From Gluconobacter cerinus (GTDB lineage Bacteria > Pseudomonadota > Alphaproteobacteria > Acetobacterales > Acetobacteraceae): a stretch of DNA of 64,000 nt. The notes beneath the pieces are model-generated. The model saw only the letters and a list, made by a program, of their open reading frames with translations. It was not told the DNA's origin and did not search any database. The translations under genes were made by a program, and so were the position numbers. Location of the stretch: NCBI RefSeq assembly GCF_002723935.1, contig NZ_BEWM01000001.1, positions 682,001 through 746,000 on the forward strand, written 5' to 3'. This document shows positions 18,461 to 27,105 of the stretch, in pieces (the stretch's first letter is position 1; each line of letters opens with the position of its first letter).

Positions 18461-18568
18461 AATCAAGCAGAACTGGACCTTTTCCCTCCTGATTGTTGGC
18501 TCTGCAGTTCACGTGCGGTATAAAAGCCACAATTTCCCGTTCTTCCGCTCCCGGAGACCAGTGTCCCC

Positions 18569-20836
18569 ATGTCGTTCCGCAGGGTTCTTCTTCTCGGAGC
18601 CAGTCTTGCTGGCCTCCCATCAGCCCTGTGGGCAGCGCCTGCCGTACAACAGTATGACAAGACACCCCGGCACACACACCCGAAGTCGGTTAATGCGCAG
18701 GCTGATGAGACGATCAAAGTCAGTGTCAAACGAACGGATTTTGCCTTCCAGGCCGCACAAAAACAGCCGGACGCAGACACGCGTCTGACTGCCGAGCGAC
18801 TGATCGAACGTGGCGTTGTCACGTTACGGGATGTCGAACGCGTGGCCCCCAACCTGACGATCCAGTCCATTAACGGAACGGCTTCCACAAACTTCTACCT
18901 TCGCGGGGTCGGCTTCAACGATTTCACACAAAACAATATTCCGACCGTTCTAACCTATTTCGATGACGTGCCTTTTGCGTTCTCAACCATGGCCAGTGGC
19001 CTGATGTTCGATCTGGCAGATGCAACTGTCACTCCCGGCCCAGTCGGCACCATGCACGGACAGTCTGACACAGGCGGCGAGGTCCGCTTTCGGACAGCGG
19101 ACCCAACAAGCACCTGGCACTATGGCGCGAGCGAAGACATTGCGTCCTACGCCCGTAGCCGGAGCGAAGCCTATGTGTCCGGCCCCTTGGCGAAAGGACT
19201 GGATTTCCGTCTTGCCGGTCAAACGCGACAGGGCGGTGGCTGGCAGACCAATCCTCTCACGGGCGCACATCTGGGGGACGCAGATTCCTGGGCCCTACGC
19301 GGCAAGCTCCGCTGGCGCCCCGATAGTCGCACGACCATCATGCTATCCGGTCATTTCGTGCAGGATAACAGCGAAGTCGTCACCGGCGTTCCGGTCTATC
19401 GCCTGATCGGCTCACAGAGCCTGCCCTCACTGGGACGACAGCAAGCTGAATGGTCTCTCAAGCCACAGTTCGCCGATTTGATCGGCCGACCTCGCAGCCT
19501 CAAACCAAGTGAGCACAACCAGTTCTGGGGTTTTGACCTGCATATGGACCGTGATCTCGGCTTTGCCAAAATCACGTCCATCAGCGCTTTCGAGACGGAA
19601 CGCCAAGGGGAATATACGGATCAGGACGGCACATCTGCGTCACAGGCGGATACGTACAGAACGATCAGTGCGAACGCATTTACGCAGGAGTTGCGCCTGT
19701 CTTCAAACGACCCGAACAGTCGTTTGCAATGGGTTGTCGGAGCATTTTATCAGCGCAGCCGTATGAAACAGCGCTTCCTGTTCGATTACACAGACTACTC
19801 GGCCCGTGGCTATATGATGTCCACCAATTTTGGAATGAACCAGGAAAGTACGTCCGAGTTCGGTCACATCAGCTATCGTCTGCCGCATAACGTCACGCTG
19901 TTTGGGGGCCTACTGCACGAGATCGACGACCGCTCTCTGACGGGTCTGAAATCAGAAATTTTTGGTGGCTCGACACATATTTTCCAGCCTGAAAGCACTG
20001 CCTCGGCTCAGTTCGCAGGACAGGTCGGCGTGTCTTGGCAGATGTTGCAGAGCACGATGGTGTATTACAAGCTGAGCAAAGGTTTCAAACCTGGCGGGTT
20101 CAGCGCCAATAATACCCAGATCCAGGCGCAGCTCGATCCGTTTGGCCCGGAAACGGTCCTGACCCACGAAGTTGGCTTCAAAAGTGATCCAATCCCGGGA
20201 AAGCTCCGCCTGAATGGCGCGGCCTTCTATAATGATTTCCATGGACAGCAGGTTGTCGGGACCGTGATGATCCCGAATTACGGCCCACTCAGCGAGATCA
20301 CCAATGTCCCCAAGTCCGAGAGCTGGGGCTTTGAGGGTACGGTGGAAATGCACCCGGTTCGGCATGTCTTTGTCACGCAGAACATTGGCTGGCAGCGTGG
20401 CAATTATCAGGATTTTCCGAACGTCAATCGGGCTGCCACAAACGCCTATTATGCCAAGACCGGTGTCTGGAAGGCCATTAACAATAACTTCGCTGGCGTT
20501 GATAACGGCCAGCCAAAACTCACCCTGAACGGACAGGCAGAGTGGCGGCAGGCACTGACTGACCATCTGGGACTGGATATTGGCCCGGATTGGTCTTATC
20601 GCGGCAGCCAGGCCATTGCCGTAGGAGGCACCGGCTTTTATCGCCTGCCTCCCTACTTCCTACTCGGCGCCCATGCGACCCTTCGCCCCTCATCCGGGCA
20701 CTGGGAAGCAACGATTTACGCCTCCAACATTCTGAACCGCCAGTATTTCGAAAGCGGAGGAATGGCGACAACAACGTATTTCTACATTCCCGGCACACCA
20801 CGTTTCATCGGCGGCCGCGTCTCCTGCGGCTTCTGA
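18569..20836 (+). CDS. TonB-dependent receptor
   Basis: 755 aa with a signal peptide ending ALWAAP, and a plug domain with TIQSINGTASTNFYLRGVGF and the strand pattern of sugar- or siderophore-type receptors of the alphaproteobacterial OMR group. The barrel contains KLSKGFKPGGFS and the terminal aromatic residue is FIGGRVSCGF. Such GVGFND-type plugs are common in receptors for uncharacterised ligands. It ends 9 bases before the convergent TetR gene. A short GC hairpin at 20840-20857 overlaps both 3' ends. Substrate unknown. Confidence 0.8.
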   Translation: MSFRRVLLLGASLAGLPSALWAAPAVQQYDKTPRHTHPKSVNAQADETIKVSVKRTDFAFQAAQKQPDADTRLTAERLIERGVVTLRDVERVAPNLTIQSINGTASTNFYLRGVGFNDFTQNNIPTVLTYFDDVPFAFSTMASGLMFDLADATVTPGPVGTMHGQSDTGGEVRFRTADPTSTWHYGASEDIASYARSRSEAYVSGPLAKGLDFRLAGQTRQGGGWQTNPLTGAHLGDADSWALRGKLRWRPDSRTTIMLSGHFVQDNSEVVTGVPVYRLIGSQSLPSLGRQQAEWSLKPQFADLIGRPRSLKPSEHNQFWGFDLHMDRDLGFAKITSISAFETERQGEYTDQDGTSASQADTYRTISANAFTQELRLSSNDPNSRLQWVVGAFYQRSRMKQRFLFDYTDYSARGYMMSTNFGMNQESTSEFGHISYRLPHNVTLFGGLLHEIDDRSLTGLKSEIFGGSTHIFQPESTASAQFAGQVGVSWQMLQSTMVYYKLSKGFKPGGFSANNTQIQAQLDPFGPETVLTHEVGFKSDPIPGKLRLNGAAFYNDFHGQQVVGTVMIPNYGPLSEITNVPKSESWGFEGTVEMHPVRHVFVTQNIGWQRGNYQDFPNVNRAATNAYYAKTGVWKAINNNFAGVDNGQPKLTLNGQAEWRQALTDHLGLDIGPDWSYRGSQAIAVGGTGFYRLPPYFLLGAHATLRPSSGHWEATIYASNILNRQYFESGGMATTTYFYIPGTPRFIGGRVSCGF

Positions 20837-20845
20837 AACACGCCC

Positions 20846-21499
20846 CTATTGGCGCGTCCCAATCAGGCAGCGGGTCAAAGCCTTGAGGTCACGGATGTTG
20901 ACTTCCGTGTCGATGCTCTTGTTCCACAGCGTATCCATGGCACGGAAGTGGATGGTGCTGAGAATGACATCCAGAACCGTATCCGCCGGATAGCAGAAAG
21001 CCTCTTCGTCTCGCTTCTTTGCGCGCTCAAGAAAGCGATGCATCTGCTGTCGGGCTGGCTCAATACTCACTTCGCGGAGCACAGTACCGAACTCCGGGTT
21101 ATGCACGGCTTCACCCAGGAGCGTACCATATGTGCGGCCCAGAGGAGTTGCTAGGAAGCGAATACGCGCTTCGATCAACTGGTCGACGTCTCCCAGAAAG
21201 CTGCCCGTATCGATTTCAGGCGTGAGGCTGAACTTCCACTGACGGATGGCATCAAAGAACATGGCCTGCTTGGTAGGCCAGCGGCGATAGACCGTCGCGG
21301 TAGACACACCTGCCTGCTTGGCAACTTTTCCGATCGTGAGGCCCTGATAGCCCTCTTCCGTCAGGACCGTGGCAATCGCTGAAAGAATCGTATCCTTCAG
21401 CAGAAGATTGATAGGCCTGCCCGGTGAGCGACTGACCCTCATATCTGCCAGATGCGGCGGAAAAGCTTCCTTTACCGCTAAAGATGATGACTGGGACAT
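20846..21499 (-). CDS. TetR/AcrR-family regulator
   Basis: 217 aa from the ATG at 21499, selected for its GGGAGG ribosome-binding site. The frame also opens 11 codons earlier at 21532. The DNA-binding domain holds GLTIGKVAKQAGVSTATVYRRWPTKQAMFF (helix-turn-helix, seen in two pieces around residues 50-80). The remainder is an all-helical ligand domain. No partner operon is obvious: the neighbours are a convergent TonB receptor and a divergent glycosyltransferase. A 6-5-6 palindrome at 21553-21569 just upstream may be its autoregulatory site. Confidence 0.83.
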   Translation of the reverse strand: MSQSSSLAVKEAFPPHLADMRVSRSPGRPINLLLKDTILSAIATVLTEEGYQGLTIGKVAKQAGVSTATVYRRWPTKQAMFFDAIRQWKFSLTPEIDTGSFLGDVDQLIEARIRFLATPLGRTYGTLLGEAVHNPEFGTVLREVSIEPARQQMHRFLERAKKRDEEAFCYPADTVLDVILSTIHFRAMDTLWNKSIDTEVNIRDLKALTRCLIGTRQ

Positions 21500-21552
21500 G
21501 CCCTGCCTCCCTGATTGAATAAGGTCTTGCATCTAGCCTTAACGAAACCGAG

Positions 21553-21569
21553 AGGCTTTCCACAAGCCT
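21553..21569. promoter_or_regulatory. Inverted repeat upstream of TetR gene
   Basis: AGGCTTtccacAAGCCT is a perfect 6-5-6 inverted repeat 54 bases upstream of the chosen TetR start. Autorepression by the TetR protein is the simplest reading but is inferred only from location. Confidence 0.3.
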
Positions 21570-21781
21570 TAAGATTGGTGCGTTTCTCCTAAAAAACACC
21601 CCTCATGAAATTGTGAGCAGTGAATGGTAAAGTTCAGGGCCAATCATTTCTGCCCAATTTGGACGGGATAGCGAAGTGGGGCCGATCTCTATATATATTT
21701 CTGTGAACACGAGCCGGACCCTGCGATCAGACGCATGACCTGTCTGCTCGACAATCCTGGAAACATTGGGAAGAGTAAAAC

Positions 21782-22720
21782 ATGGCTATCGTGCGAGTTG
21801 TGATGATGCAGCGGGATGAGGGCACTGCACTGGCGCGATGGATCACGCATTACGCCTGGCTCTTCGGCTTCGAAAACCTCACCATTCTTGATAACGGCTC
21901 AGTCGACCCGCAGACAATTTCCATTCTCGAAGCCGTCGAAAAACAGGGCGTCACGGTTCGCCGGGATTTGAACCAACCACATGATTTCCACCGCAAAGGC
22001 GGACATCTCACTCGCATCATTCAGGAGTGGGACCAAAATTACGAATATGATTTTGCCTTACCTGTCGATTGCGACGAACTTCTGGCCGTCTTTACCCATG
22101 AGGGAATCACTTTAGACAAAACCGCAATTCATGATGCTTTCGATGCTTTGAAAGGTACGGATTGCGCGCTCAGAATTGATACATCCCTTTTCAACGTTCC
22201 GGGCCGACCCGGCTGGTATGCGCCCGTCCGGCACTTCCACAAGGGGTTTGTATCTGCAAAAACAATCTCCATCTGTGATGACGGGCAACATGAGCCGCGC
22301 TCAGCGATCCGCGATGAGTTCAAGAGTACTGTTTTCACTTATCTGCATGACCATCACCTTCCCTATGCGGCCTGGAGAGATCGTCTGAAAAACAAGGTGA
22401 CGGGGCTTGTTGATGCTGATGATGAGGCTGCTCTCCGCGCATACCTGACCAAACCTCATGCAGAAGGTGCTCATGCTGTTCAGGCTCTTCTGGTAACAGC
22501 CGAAGAATACACGCATCTGTATGATGACAGCGTGCGCGTTTTCATAGGGATTGGCTCAACAGAGCTCGCTTTCATTGAGGGGCCGGGACTAGCCACGACA
22601 TTGTGGAACAGTGAGGCCTATCTTGCTGCCCATCGAGATGTAAGGCGCCACTACACAATCGGCCCGTTACAACATTATCTACGCGACGGCTTCAGGGAAA
22701 AGCGCGCTCTGACGGCATAG
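21782..22720 (+). CDS. Family 2 glycosyltransferase with C-terminal HYL-type module
   Basis: 312 aa; GGGAAGAG precedes the ATG. The N terminus (IVRVVMMQRDEGTALARWITHY) and the DxD-like VDCDELL (residues 96-101) mark the Glyco_tranf_2_4 type of GT2-like proteins, which often act in surface polysaccharide synthesis. After about residue 272 comes a short module with the pattern W-x-x-x-x-Y-L-x-x-x-x-D-V-R ... G-P-L-x-H-Y-L-x-x-G-x-x-E. This same module is repeated in the N-terminal third of the 993-aa glycosyltransferase at 59142. No other polysaccharide gene is adjacent. Sugar donor and acceptor are unknown. Confidence 0.72.
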   Translation: MAIVRVVMMQRDEGTALARWITHYAWLFGFENLTILDNGSVDPQTISILEAVEKQGVTVRRDLNQPHDFHRKGGHLTRIIQEWDQNYEYDFALPVDCDELLAVFTHEGITLDKTAIHDAFDALKGTDCALRIDTSLFNVPGRPGWYAPVRHFHKGFVSAKTISICDDGQHEPRSAIRDEFKSTVFTYLHDHHLPYAAWRDRLKNKVTGLVDADDEAALRAYLTKPHAEGAHAVQALLVTAEEYTHLYDDSVRVFIGIGSTELAFIEGPGLATTLWNSEAYLAAHRDVRRHYTIGPLQHYLRDGFREKRALTA

Positions 22721-22743
22721 AGCCATTAGCGCTTACGGCGTTT

Positions 22744-23289
22744 TTAAAACGTCGGAGGCGTACACGAACTGATCACTTCGCAGGCTTCGTCACTGATACA
22801 GCGAAAGCGATGAGGCTTGCGACTGTCAAAGTAATAGGCGTCTCCCGGCCCAAGAATATGGGACTGGTTCTCCACCGTCACCTCCACCTGACCGCGAATG
22901 ACAACGCCAGCCTCTTCACCGTCATGCGCATACGCGACACCGGTATCAGCCCCAGGATCATAACGCTCGTGCAGGACCTGGAGAGCGCGACCAAACAGGT
23001 TCCCGCCGATCTGCCGCAGAGAAATACCGCTCTGCCCAATTTCAGTTAAATCATCAGCCAGATAGAAGTATTTTTCCTGCCCTTCTGTTTCGAAACTGAA
23101 GAAATCGCCGAGTGTGACGGGAATACCGTCCAGAACACGTTTCAAAGTGCCGATTGAGGGGTTCATATCCCCCGACTCAATCAGGGAAATTGTGGAATTG
23201 GTGACACCGGTACGCTTGGCCAACTCACGCTGGGAAAGATTTTTTGCAACACGAACGAGCCGCAACCGCTGACCAACATCCGTCACCAT
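22744..23289 (-). CDS. XRE-cupin transcriptional regulator (PuuR-like)
   Basis: 181 aa. An N-terminal helix-turn-helix of the XRE type (LAKRTGVTNSTISLIESGDM, about residues 23-42) is joined to a C-terminal cupin (about 110-175: GEEAGVVIRGQVEVTVE, then GPGDAYYFDSRKPHRF). This pairing is typical of PuuR and similar regulators of polyamine or amino-acid catabolism, with the cupin as a sensor. No catabolic operon is next to it, so the target is unknown and action at a distance is likely. Confidence 0.83.
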   Translation of the reverse strand: MVTDVGQRLRLVRVAKNLSQRELAKRTGVTNSTISLIESGDMNPSIGTLKRVLDGIPVTLGDFFSFETEGQEKYFYLADDLTEIGQSGISLRQIGGNLFGRALQVLHERYDPGADTGVAYAHDGEEAGVVIRGQVEVTVENQSHILGPGDAYYFDSRKPHRFRCISDEACEVISSCTPPTF

Positions 23290-23350
23290 TCATTCTCCCA
23301 ATCGTCTGACCATTACATCTCAGTATGTCATAACGATTGAGGAATGGAAC

Positions 23351-23461
23351 ATGAAAAAAGCCCGATACACCAATGAGATGCTGGCAAATTACTTTTCCGG
23401 TGGCCTCGTTTTGACAGACGCGTTCAAAAACCCCTCACAGGTTTCTTTCAGCTCTTGCTGA
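23351..23461 (+). CDS. Possible small protein (36 aa), doubtful
   Basis: A short open frame with an ATG preceded by GAGGA at about 8 bases, encoding a basic N terminus (MKKARYTNEML) and ending FSSC. It lies in the 274-base gap between the XRE-cupin gene and the TauE gene. There is no recognised family and nothing to support expression except the ribosome-binding site. It may be chance. Confidence 0.2.
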   Translation: MKKARYTNEMLANYFSGGLVLTDAFKNPSQVSFSSC

Positions 23462-23563
23462 AGCGTAGTATTTCCTGCCTGAAACGGGATAATTAATTTA
23501 ATTATGAATGCCTCAGCACCACGTCACGAATGATGGACGTCACCAGAAATCCAATATTCAAAT

Positions 23564-24331
23564 TCAGAAGGCAGTGAGACTCCGCCAGATCATATACGTA
23601 GCCACCACAAAGATCACACATGCAAAGAACGTAGTGAGGGTACCGCCGGCTCCCGCCAGGCGTCGGGCCGCTGAGGTCCCAAGCGTACTACCCACCACAC
23701 CGCCAAAAACAAAAAGCGCGCCCATTGTCCAGTCAACGTACCCAGACAGCATGTAGCTGAGAGCAGTACTGGCCCCAAAAGCGGCGACGGCGACCAGAGA
23801 CGTCCCTATTGCATTCAGAATGGGCATTCTCGTGCAGGCAACCAGCGAGGGCACAATAAGAAACCCACCGCCAATACCAAAGAAGCCCGACAGGAGCCCT
23901 GTGGCCGTTCCGCTGGCCATGACCTTGGGCATATTGTCGCGATTACAGGCAGCGCCCGCGATGCCAGGGTTCCGACGTCCCCTAAGCATCAGAATACCGA
24001 CAACAATCATCAGGACTGCAAAGCAAAGCAGCAGTTTTTGCCCGTCAACAGCTTTACCTAGCGCAGCACCCACCAGTGCGCCGACAACACCAAAAGGCGC
24101 AAAAACTGCTGCGCACCGCCATTTGACGGTTTTCTGTCGCGCATGACTGACAAGTCCCGCCAGTGCGTTGACGGCAACAGCCATGGCGCTTGTCCCGATC
24201 GCAACATGAGGATTTTTTACCCCCACGACATAGACCATCAGCGGAACAGCCAAGATTGATCCGCCACCGCCAATCAGCCCCAGCGTAAAACCGATAATGA
24301 CACCACAGAACAGCTCAAGCGCGATTTGCAT
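23564..24331 (-). CDS. TauE/SafE-family sulfite/organosulfonate exporter
   Basis: 255 aa with about eight membrane helices and the duplicated glycine-rich signature of the family: GFTLGLIGGGGSILAVPLM at the N terminus and TGLLSGFFGIGGGFLIVPSL in the second half. Members export sulfite or other sulfur anions. It is 15 bases downstream of the sulfurtransferase/FAD oxidoreductase gene, so it is the last gene of a three-gene sulfide-detoxification operon. Export of sulfite produced by the persulfide dioxygenase at 26074 is the natural role. Confidence 0.85.
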   Translation of the reverse strand: MQIALELFCGVIIGFTLGLIGGGGSILAVPLMVYVVGVKNPHVAIGTSAMAVAVNALAGLVSHARQKTVKWRCAAVFAPFGVVGALVGAALGKAVDGQKLLLCFAVLMIVVGILMLRGRRNPGIAGAACNRDNMPKVMASGTATGLLSGFFGIGGGFLIVPSLVACTRMPILNAIGTSLVAVAAFGASTALSYMLSGYVDWTMGALFVFGGVVGSTLGTSAARRLAGAGGTLTTFFACVIFVVATYMIWRSLTAF

Positions 24332-24346
24332 CAGTCTGGCCGATAC

Positions 24347-26032
24347 TTATTTCTTACCGGACTTCAAGGACTTTGGCGCAACGAAGAGCTCATGCCCCTT
24401 AAGCATTCCTTTCCAGTAAAGAGCCGGCATGACGTATTTTTTGAGCCACCAAGCGAGGCGGGTCGCCTTCTGGCCATTGAGCAGCCACTTCGGCAACGTC
24501 GGCGCGAGCTTCCCGCCATAAGCGAACTCAGCAAGAACAATCTTGCCGTTCTCAACGGTCAAAGGGCATGCGCCATATCCGTCATATCCAGACACCGGAT
24601 CTTTGCGCTGCAAGAAGGCCAGAACATTCGTTGCAACCACAGGGGCCTGTACCCGCACAGCGGCTGCCGTCTTGGCGCAGGACGTTCCAATCACGTCCCC
24701 CAGAGCGAAGATCTGCGGATACCGAACATGCTGGAGCGTCTCCGGATTCACTTCAACAAAACCGTCCGACCCGGCAATGGCGCTTTCCCTGACAACCTTT
24801 GGGGAAACCTGAGGTGGTACGACATGCAGCATGTCAAACGTGCTCTCCACACGCTCCACGCCTGCGTCCGTCTTCCGCTCAAAAACGGCAGTCCGGGCAG
24901 GACCATTTACCTCGACCAGCTTTGATCCCAGATGGAGGGCGATACCGTAATCCCGCACATAATCCATCAGAGGGGGGACAAATTCTTTCACCCCAAACAG
25001 ACCCGGTGTGGCGGTATTGAATTCGACGGAAATATTTTTCAGAACGCCCCGACGACGCCAGGCGTCACTGGCCAGATACATGGCTTTTTGTGGGGCACCT
25101 GCGCATTTGATGGGCATAGGCGGCTGCGTAAAAATAGCCTTGCCGCCCTTAAGCTTCTCAACCAGCTGCCATGTGTAAGGCGCCAGATCAAAGCGATAGT
25201 TGGACGTCACCCCGTTCTTGCCCAGCGTTTCACTCAGGCCAGGGATAGCGTCCCAGTTCAGGGAGATGCCTGTCGCTACAATCAGCGCATCATAGGACAG
25301 AACCGTGCCGTCCTTCAGGACAACCTCACGCGCCTCGGGGCGGAAAAGTTCAACGGACGTTTTCAGCCAGACAGCACCCTTGGGAATCAGGTCCTGTTCC
25401 CGACGACGTGTCTGGGATGCCTTGAAAACGCCGCCCCCTACGAGGGTCCAGCCCGGCTGATAGAAATGCTCTTCTGAGGGTTCAACAATTCCCAAAGCCA
25501 GAGCAGGATTGCGCTTGAGCAGACTGGCGGAGGCGGAAAGGCCGCCCGCACCGCCGCCGATAACCAGCACCTGAAAATGCCGCGCGCCTTCACGTGCAGC
25601 CATGGTCGGCGCAGGCACAGCATCCAGGCGCGACTTCAACCCACCCAGATCAATACCGGCACGCGCGGCATCTGCGAGAATTTCCGAAGCAGGACGCGTA
25701 CCAGCTTCTGCGAGAGCCCAGATCTGGGCGGCCCGTGTTCCTGACCGACAATAACCAACAACCGGAGCCGGAAGAGAAGCCAGTGCCTCTCTGGCCTGCA
25801 ACACCTGAGCATCGCTTGGCACCGTTCCCGCCTTCACAGGAATTGCAATAAACGCCAGCCCTTCCGCCTTTGCAGCCGCTTCTACGGCCGCCGCATTCGG
25901 CTGATCCGGCGCTTCACCATCCGGGCGAAACGAAACGATGCTCCGGAAACCTTCGGCCTTAAGATCCGCAACATCCGGCGGCGTGACCTGAGGGGAAACA
26001 GCGTAGCGATCCGTTAAAGACGTGGTTGGCAT
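24347..26032 (-). CDS. Fusion of rhodanese/phosphatase-like (TIGR01244) domain and sulfide:quinone oxidoreductase-like flavoprotein
   Basis: 561 aa from the ATG at 26032 (GGAGAG seven bases upstream). Residues 1 to about 115 form a DUF442/TIGR01244 domain with the active-site loop GYCRSGTRA (Cys95). Residues about 150-560 form an FAD oxidoreductase with GGGAGG at 159-164. Two cysteines (Cys310 in PIKCAGAPQKAMY and Cys452 in GTSCAKTAAA) are placed like the redox pair of sulfide:quinone oxidoreductases. It should oxidise sulfide to persulfide, pass electrons to quinone, and transfer the sulfane sulfur. It lies between the persulfide dioxygenase and TauE genes. The fusion itself is a known architecture. 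Confidence 0.85.
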   Translation of the reverse strand: MPTTSLTDRYAVSPQVTPPDVADLKAEGFRSIVSFRPDGEAPDQPNAAAVEAAAKAEGLAFIAIPVKAGTVPSDAQVLQAREALASLPAPVVGYCRSGTRAAQIWALAEAGTRPASEILADAARAGIDLGGLKSRLDAVPAPTMAAREGARHFQVLVIGGGAGGLSASASLLKRNPALALGIVEPSEEHFYQPGWTLVGGGVFKASQTRRREQDLIPKGAVWLKTSVELFRPEAREVVLKDGTVLSYDALIVATGISLNWDAIPGLSETLGKNGVTSNYRFDLAPYTWQLVEKLKGGKAIFTQPPMPIKCAGAPQKAMYLASDAWRRRGVLKNISVEFNTATPGLFGVKEFVPPLMDYVRDYGIALHLGSKLVEVNGPARTAVFERKTDAGVERVESTFDMLHVVPPQVSPKVVRESAIAGSDGFVEVNPETLQHVRYPQIFALGDVIGTSCAKTAAAVRVQAPVVATNVLAFLQRKDPVSGYDGYGACPLTVENGKIVLAEFAYGGKLAPTLPKWLLNGQKATRLAWWLKKYVMPALYWKGMLKGHELFVAPKSLKSGKK

Positions 26033-26073
26033 GACGTGCTCTCCGACAAAAATATCTGAATCGGTCAACCGGC

Positions 26074-27000
26074 TCAGAGGCGATTGACGGGTATCTTGAT
26101 GTAGCTGATGCCGTCAGCCTCTGGCTCGGGCATATGACCGCCACGCATATTGACCTGCACTGACGGCATCAGAAGCTTCGGCATCGCCAAGGTGGCGTCA
26201 CGCGTTGTGCGCATCGCCACGAAATCGTCCTCGCTCACACCATCATGAACGTGAATATTATGGGCACGTTCCAGAGCCACAGTGGTCAGCCATGCGTAGT
26301 CCTCGCGGTCCGGCGCTTTATAGTCATGGCACAGAAAGAGGCGCGTTTCTTCCGGAAGGGACAAAAGCCGACGGATGGACTGGAAAAGCTGACGGGCATC
26401 CCCGCCGGGAAAATCGGCACGTGCGGTCCCGAAGTCCGGCATGAAGATCGTATCGCCCACAAAGGCGCAGTTTCCGATCACGAACGCCATGTCTGCTGGC
26501 GTATGGCCTGGCACGTGCAAGACCGTGACGGGCAGATCGCCAATGGAAAACGTCTCCCCATCCTGGAAAAGATGATCGAACTGAGATCCGTCCCGTGCAA
26601 AACGCGTACCCGCGTTAAAGATTTTTCCAAATACATTCTGGACGCGCACGATGTTCGCGCCAATTCCCAGTTTTCCGCCGAGTTGCTCCTGAAGCCAGGG
26701 CGCTGCAGACAAATGGTCGGCATGCGCATGGGTTTCCAGCTGCCAGTCAACAGACAACCCTTCCCGGCGCACATAATCTACAATCGCCTGTGCAGAACCA
26801 TTGGATGTCCGGCCCGCAGCAGCATCATAGTCCAGCACGCTATCGAGGATCGCAGCGCGCTTGGTAATCGGGCAGTGAACAACGTGACTGGCTGTATTTG
26901 TCGCTTCATCAAAGAACGTGCAAACTACAGGGGATGGAACCTCACCACTCTGCACACGTCCAATCTGGGCAGTTGCAGCGTCAATGGCAGCATCAGGCAT
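26074..27000 (-). CDS. MBL-fold persulfide dioxygenase-like protein (ETHE1/Blh type)
   Basis: 308 aa from the ATG at 27000 (AGAGGTG upstream); the open frame extends 24 codons further without a good start. The metallo-beta-lactamase motif THAHADHL gives H91, H93, D95 and H96, with the further ligand regions VLHVPGHTPADMAF, FVGDTIFMPDFGTARADFPGGDA (in parts) and LFLCHDYKA. The GTARADFPGGDA segment is typical of ETHE1-like persulfide dioxygenases, which convert glutathione persulfide to sulfite with one Fe(II). It is the first gene of the operon leading to the SQR-like fusion (41-base gap) and the exporter. Confidence 0.85.
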   Translation of the reverse strand: MPDAAIDAATAQIGRVQSGEVPSPVVCTFFDEATNTASHVVHCPITKRAAILDSVLDYDAAAGRTSNGSAQAIVDYVRREGLSVDWQLETHAHADHLSAAPWLQEQLGGKLGIGANIVRVQNVFGKIFNAGTRFARDGSQFDHLFQDGETFSIGDLPVTVLHVPGHTPADMAFVIGNCAFVGDTIFMPDFGTARADFPGGDARQLFQSIRRLLSLPEETRLFLCHDYKAPDREDYAWLTTVALERAHNIHVHDGVSEDDFVAMRTTRDATLAMPKLLMPSVQVNMRGGHMPEPEADGISYIKIPVNRL

Positions 27001-27047
27001 GGCGTTTTCACCTCTGGAGTTACACATTTCCAAGAAAACAATTATGT

Positions 27048-27066
27048 GTTTAATAAAGTAATAAAC
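27048..27066. promoter_or_regulatory. Candidate BigR-like operator
   Basis: GTTTAATA-aag-TAATAAAC is an AT-rich inverted repeat with 7 of 8 positions matched between the two arms. It lies 48 bases upstream of the persulfide dioxygenase start and 40 bases upstream of the divergent peroxiredoxin start. BigR/SqrR-type ArsR repressors bind AT-rich palindromes in this kind of position. Binding here is inferred. Confidence 0.4.
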
Positions 27067-27105
27067 TATCAACAGTCAAGACCCGGACAGGCTGGATACA
27101 GCATC

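Noticed and set aside
26245-27105. Upstream extension of the peroxiredoxin frame
   Set aside because: Overlaps the persulfide dioxygenase gene on the other strand; the peroxiredoxin family starts at 27106.
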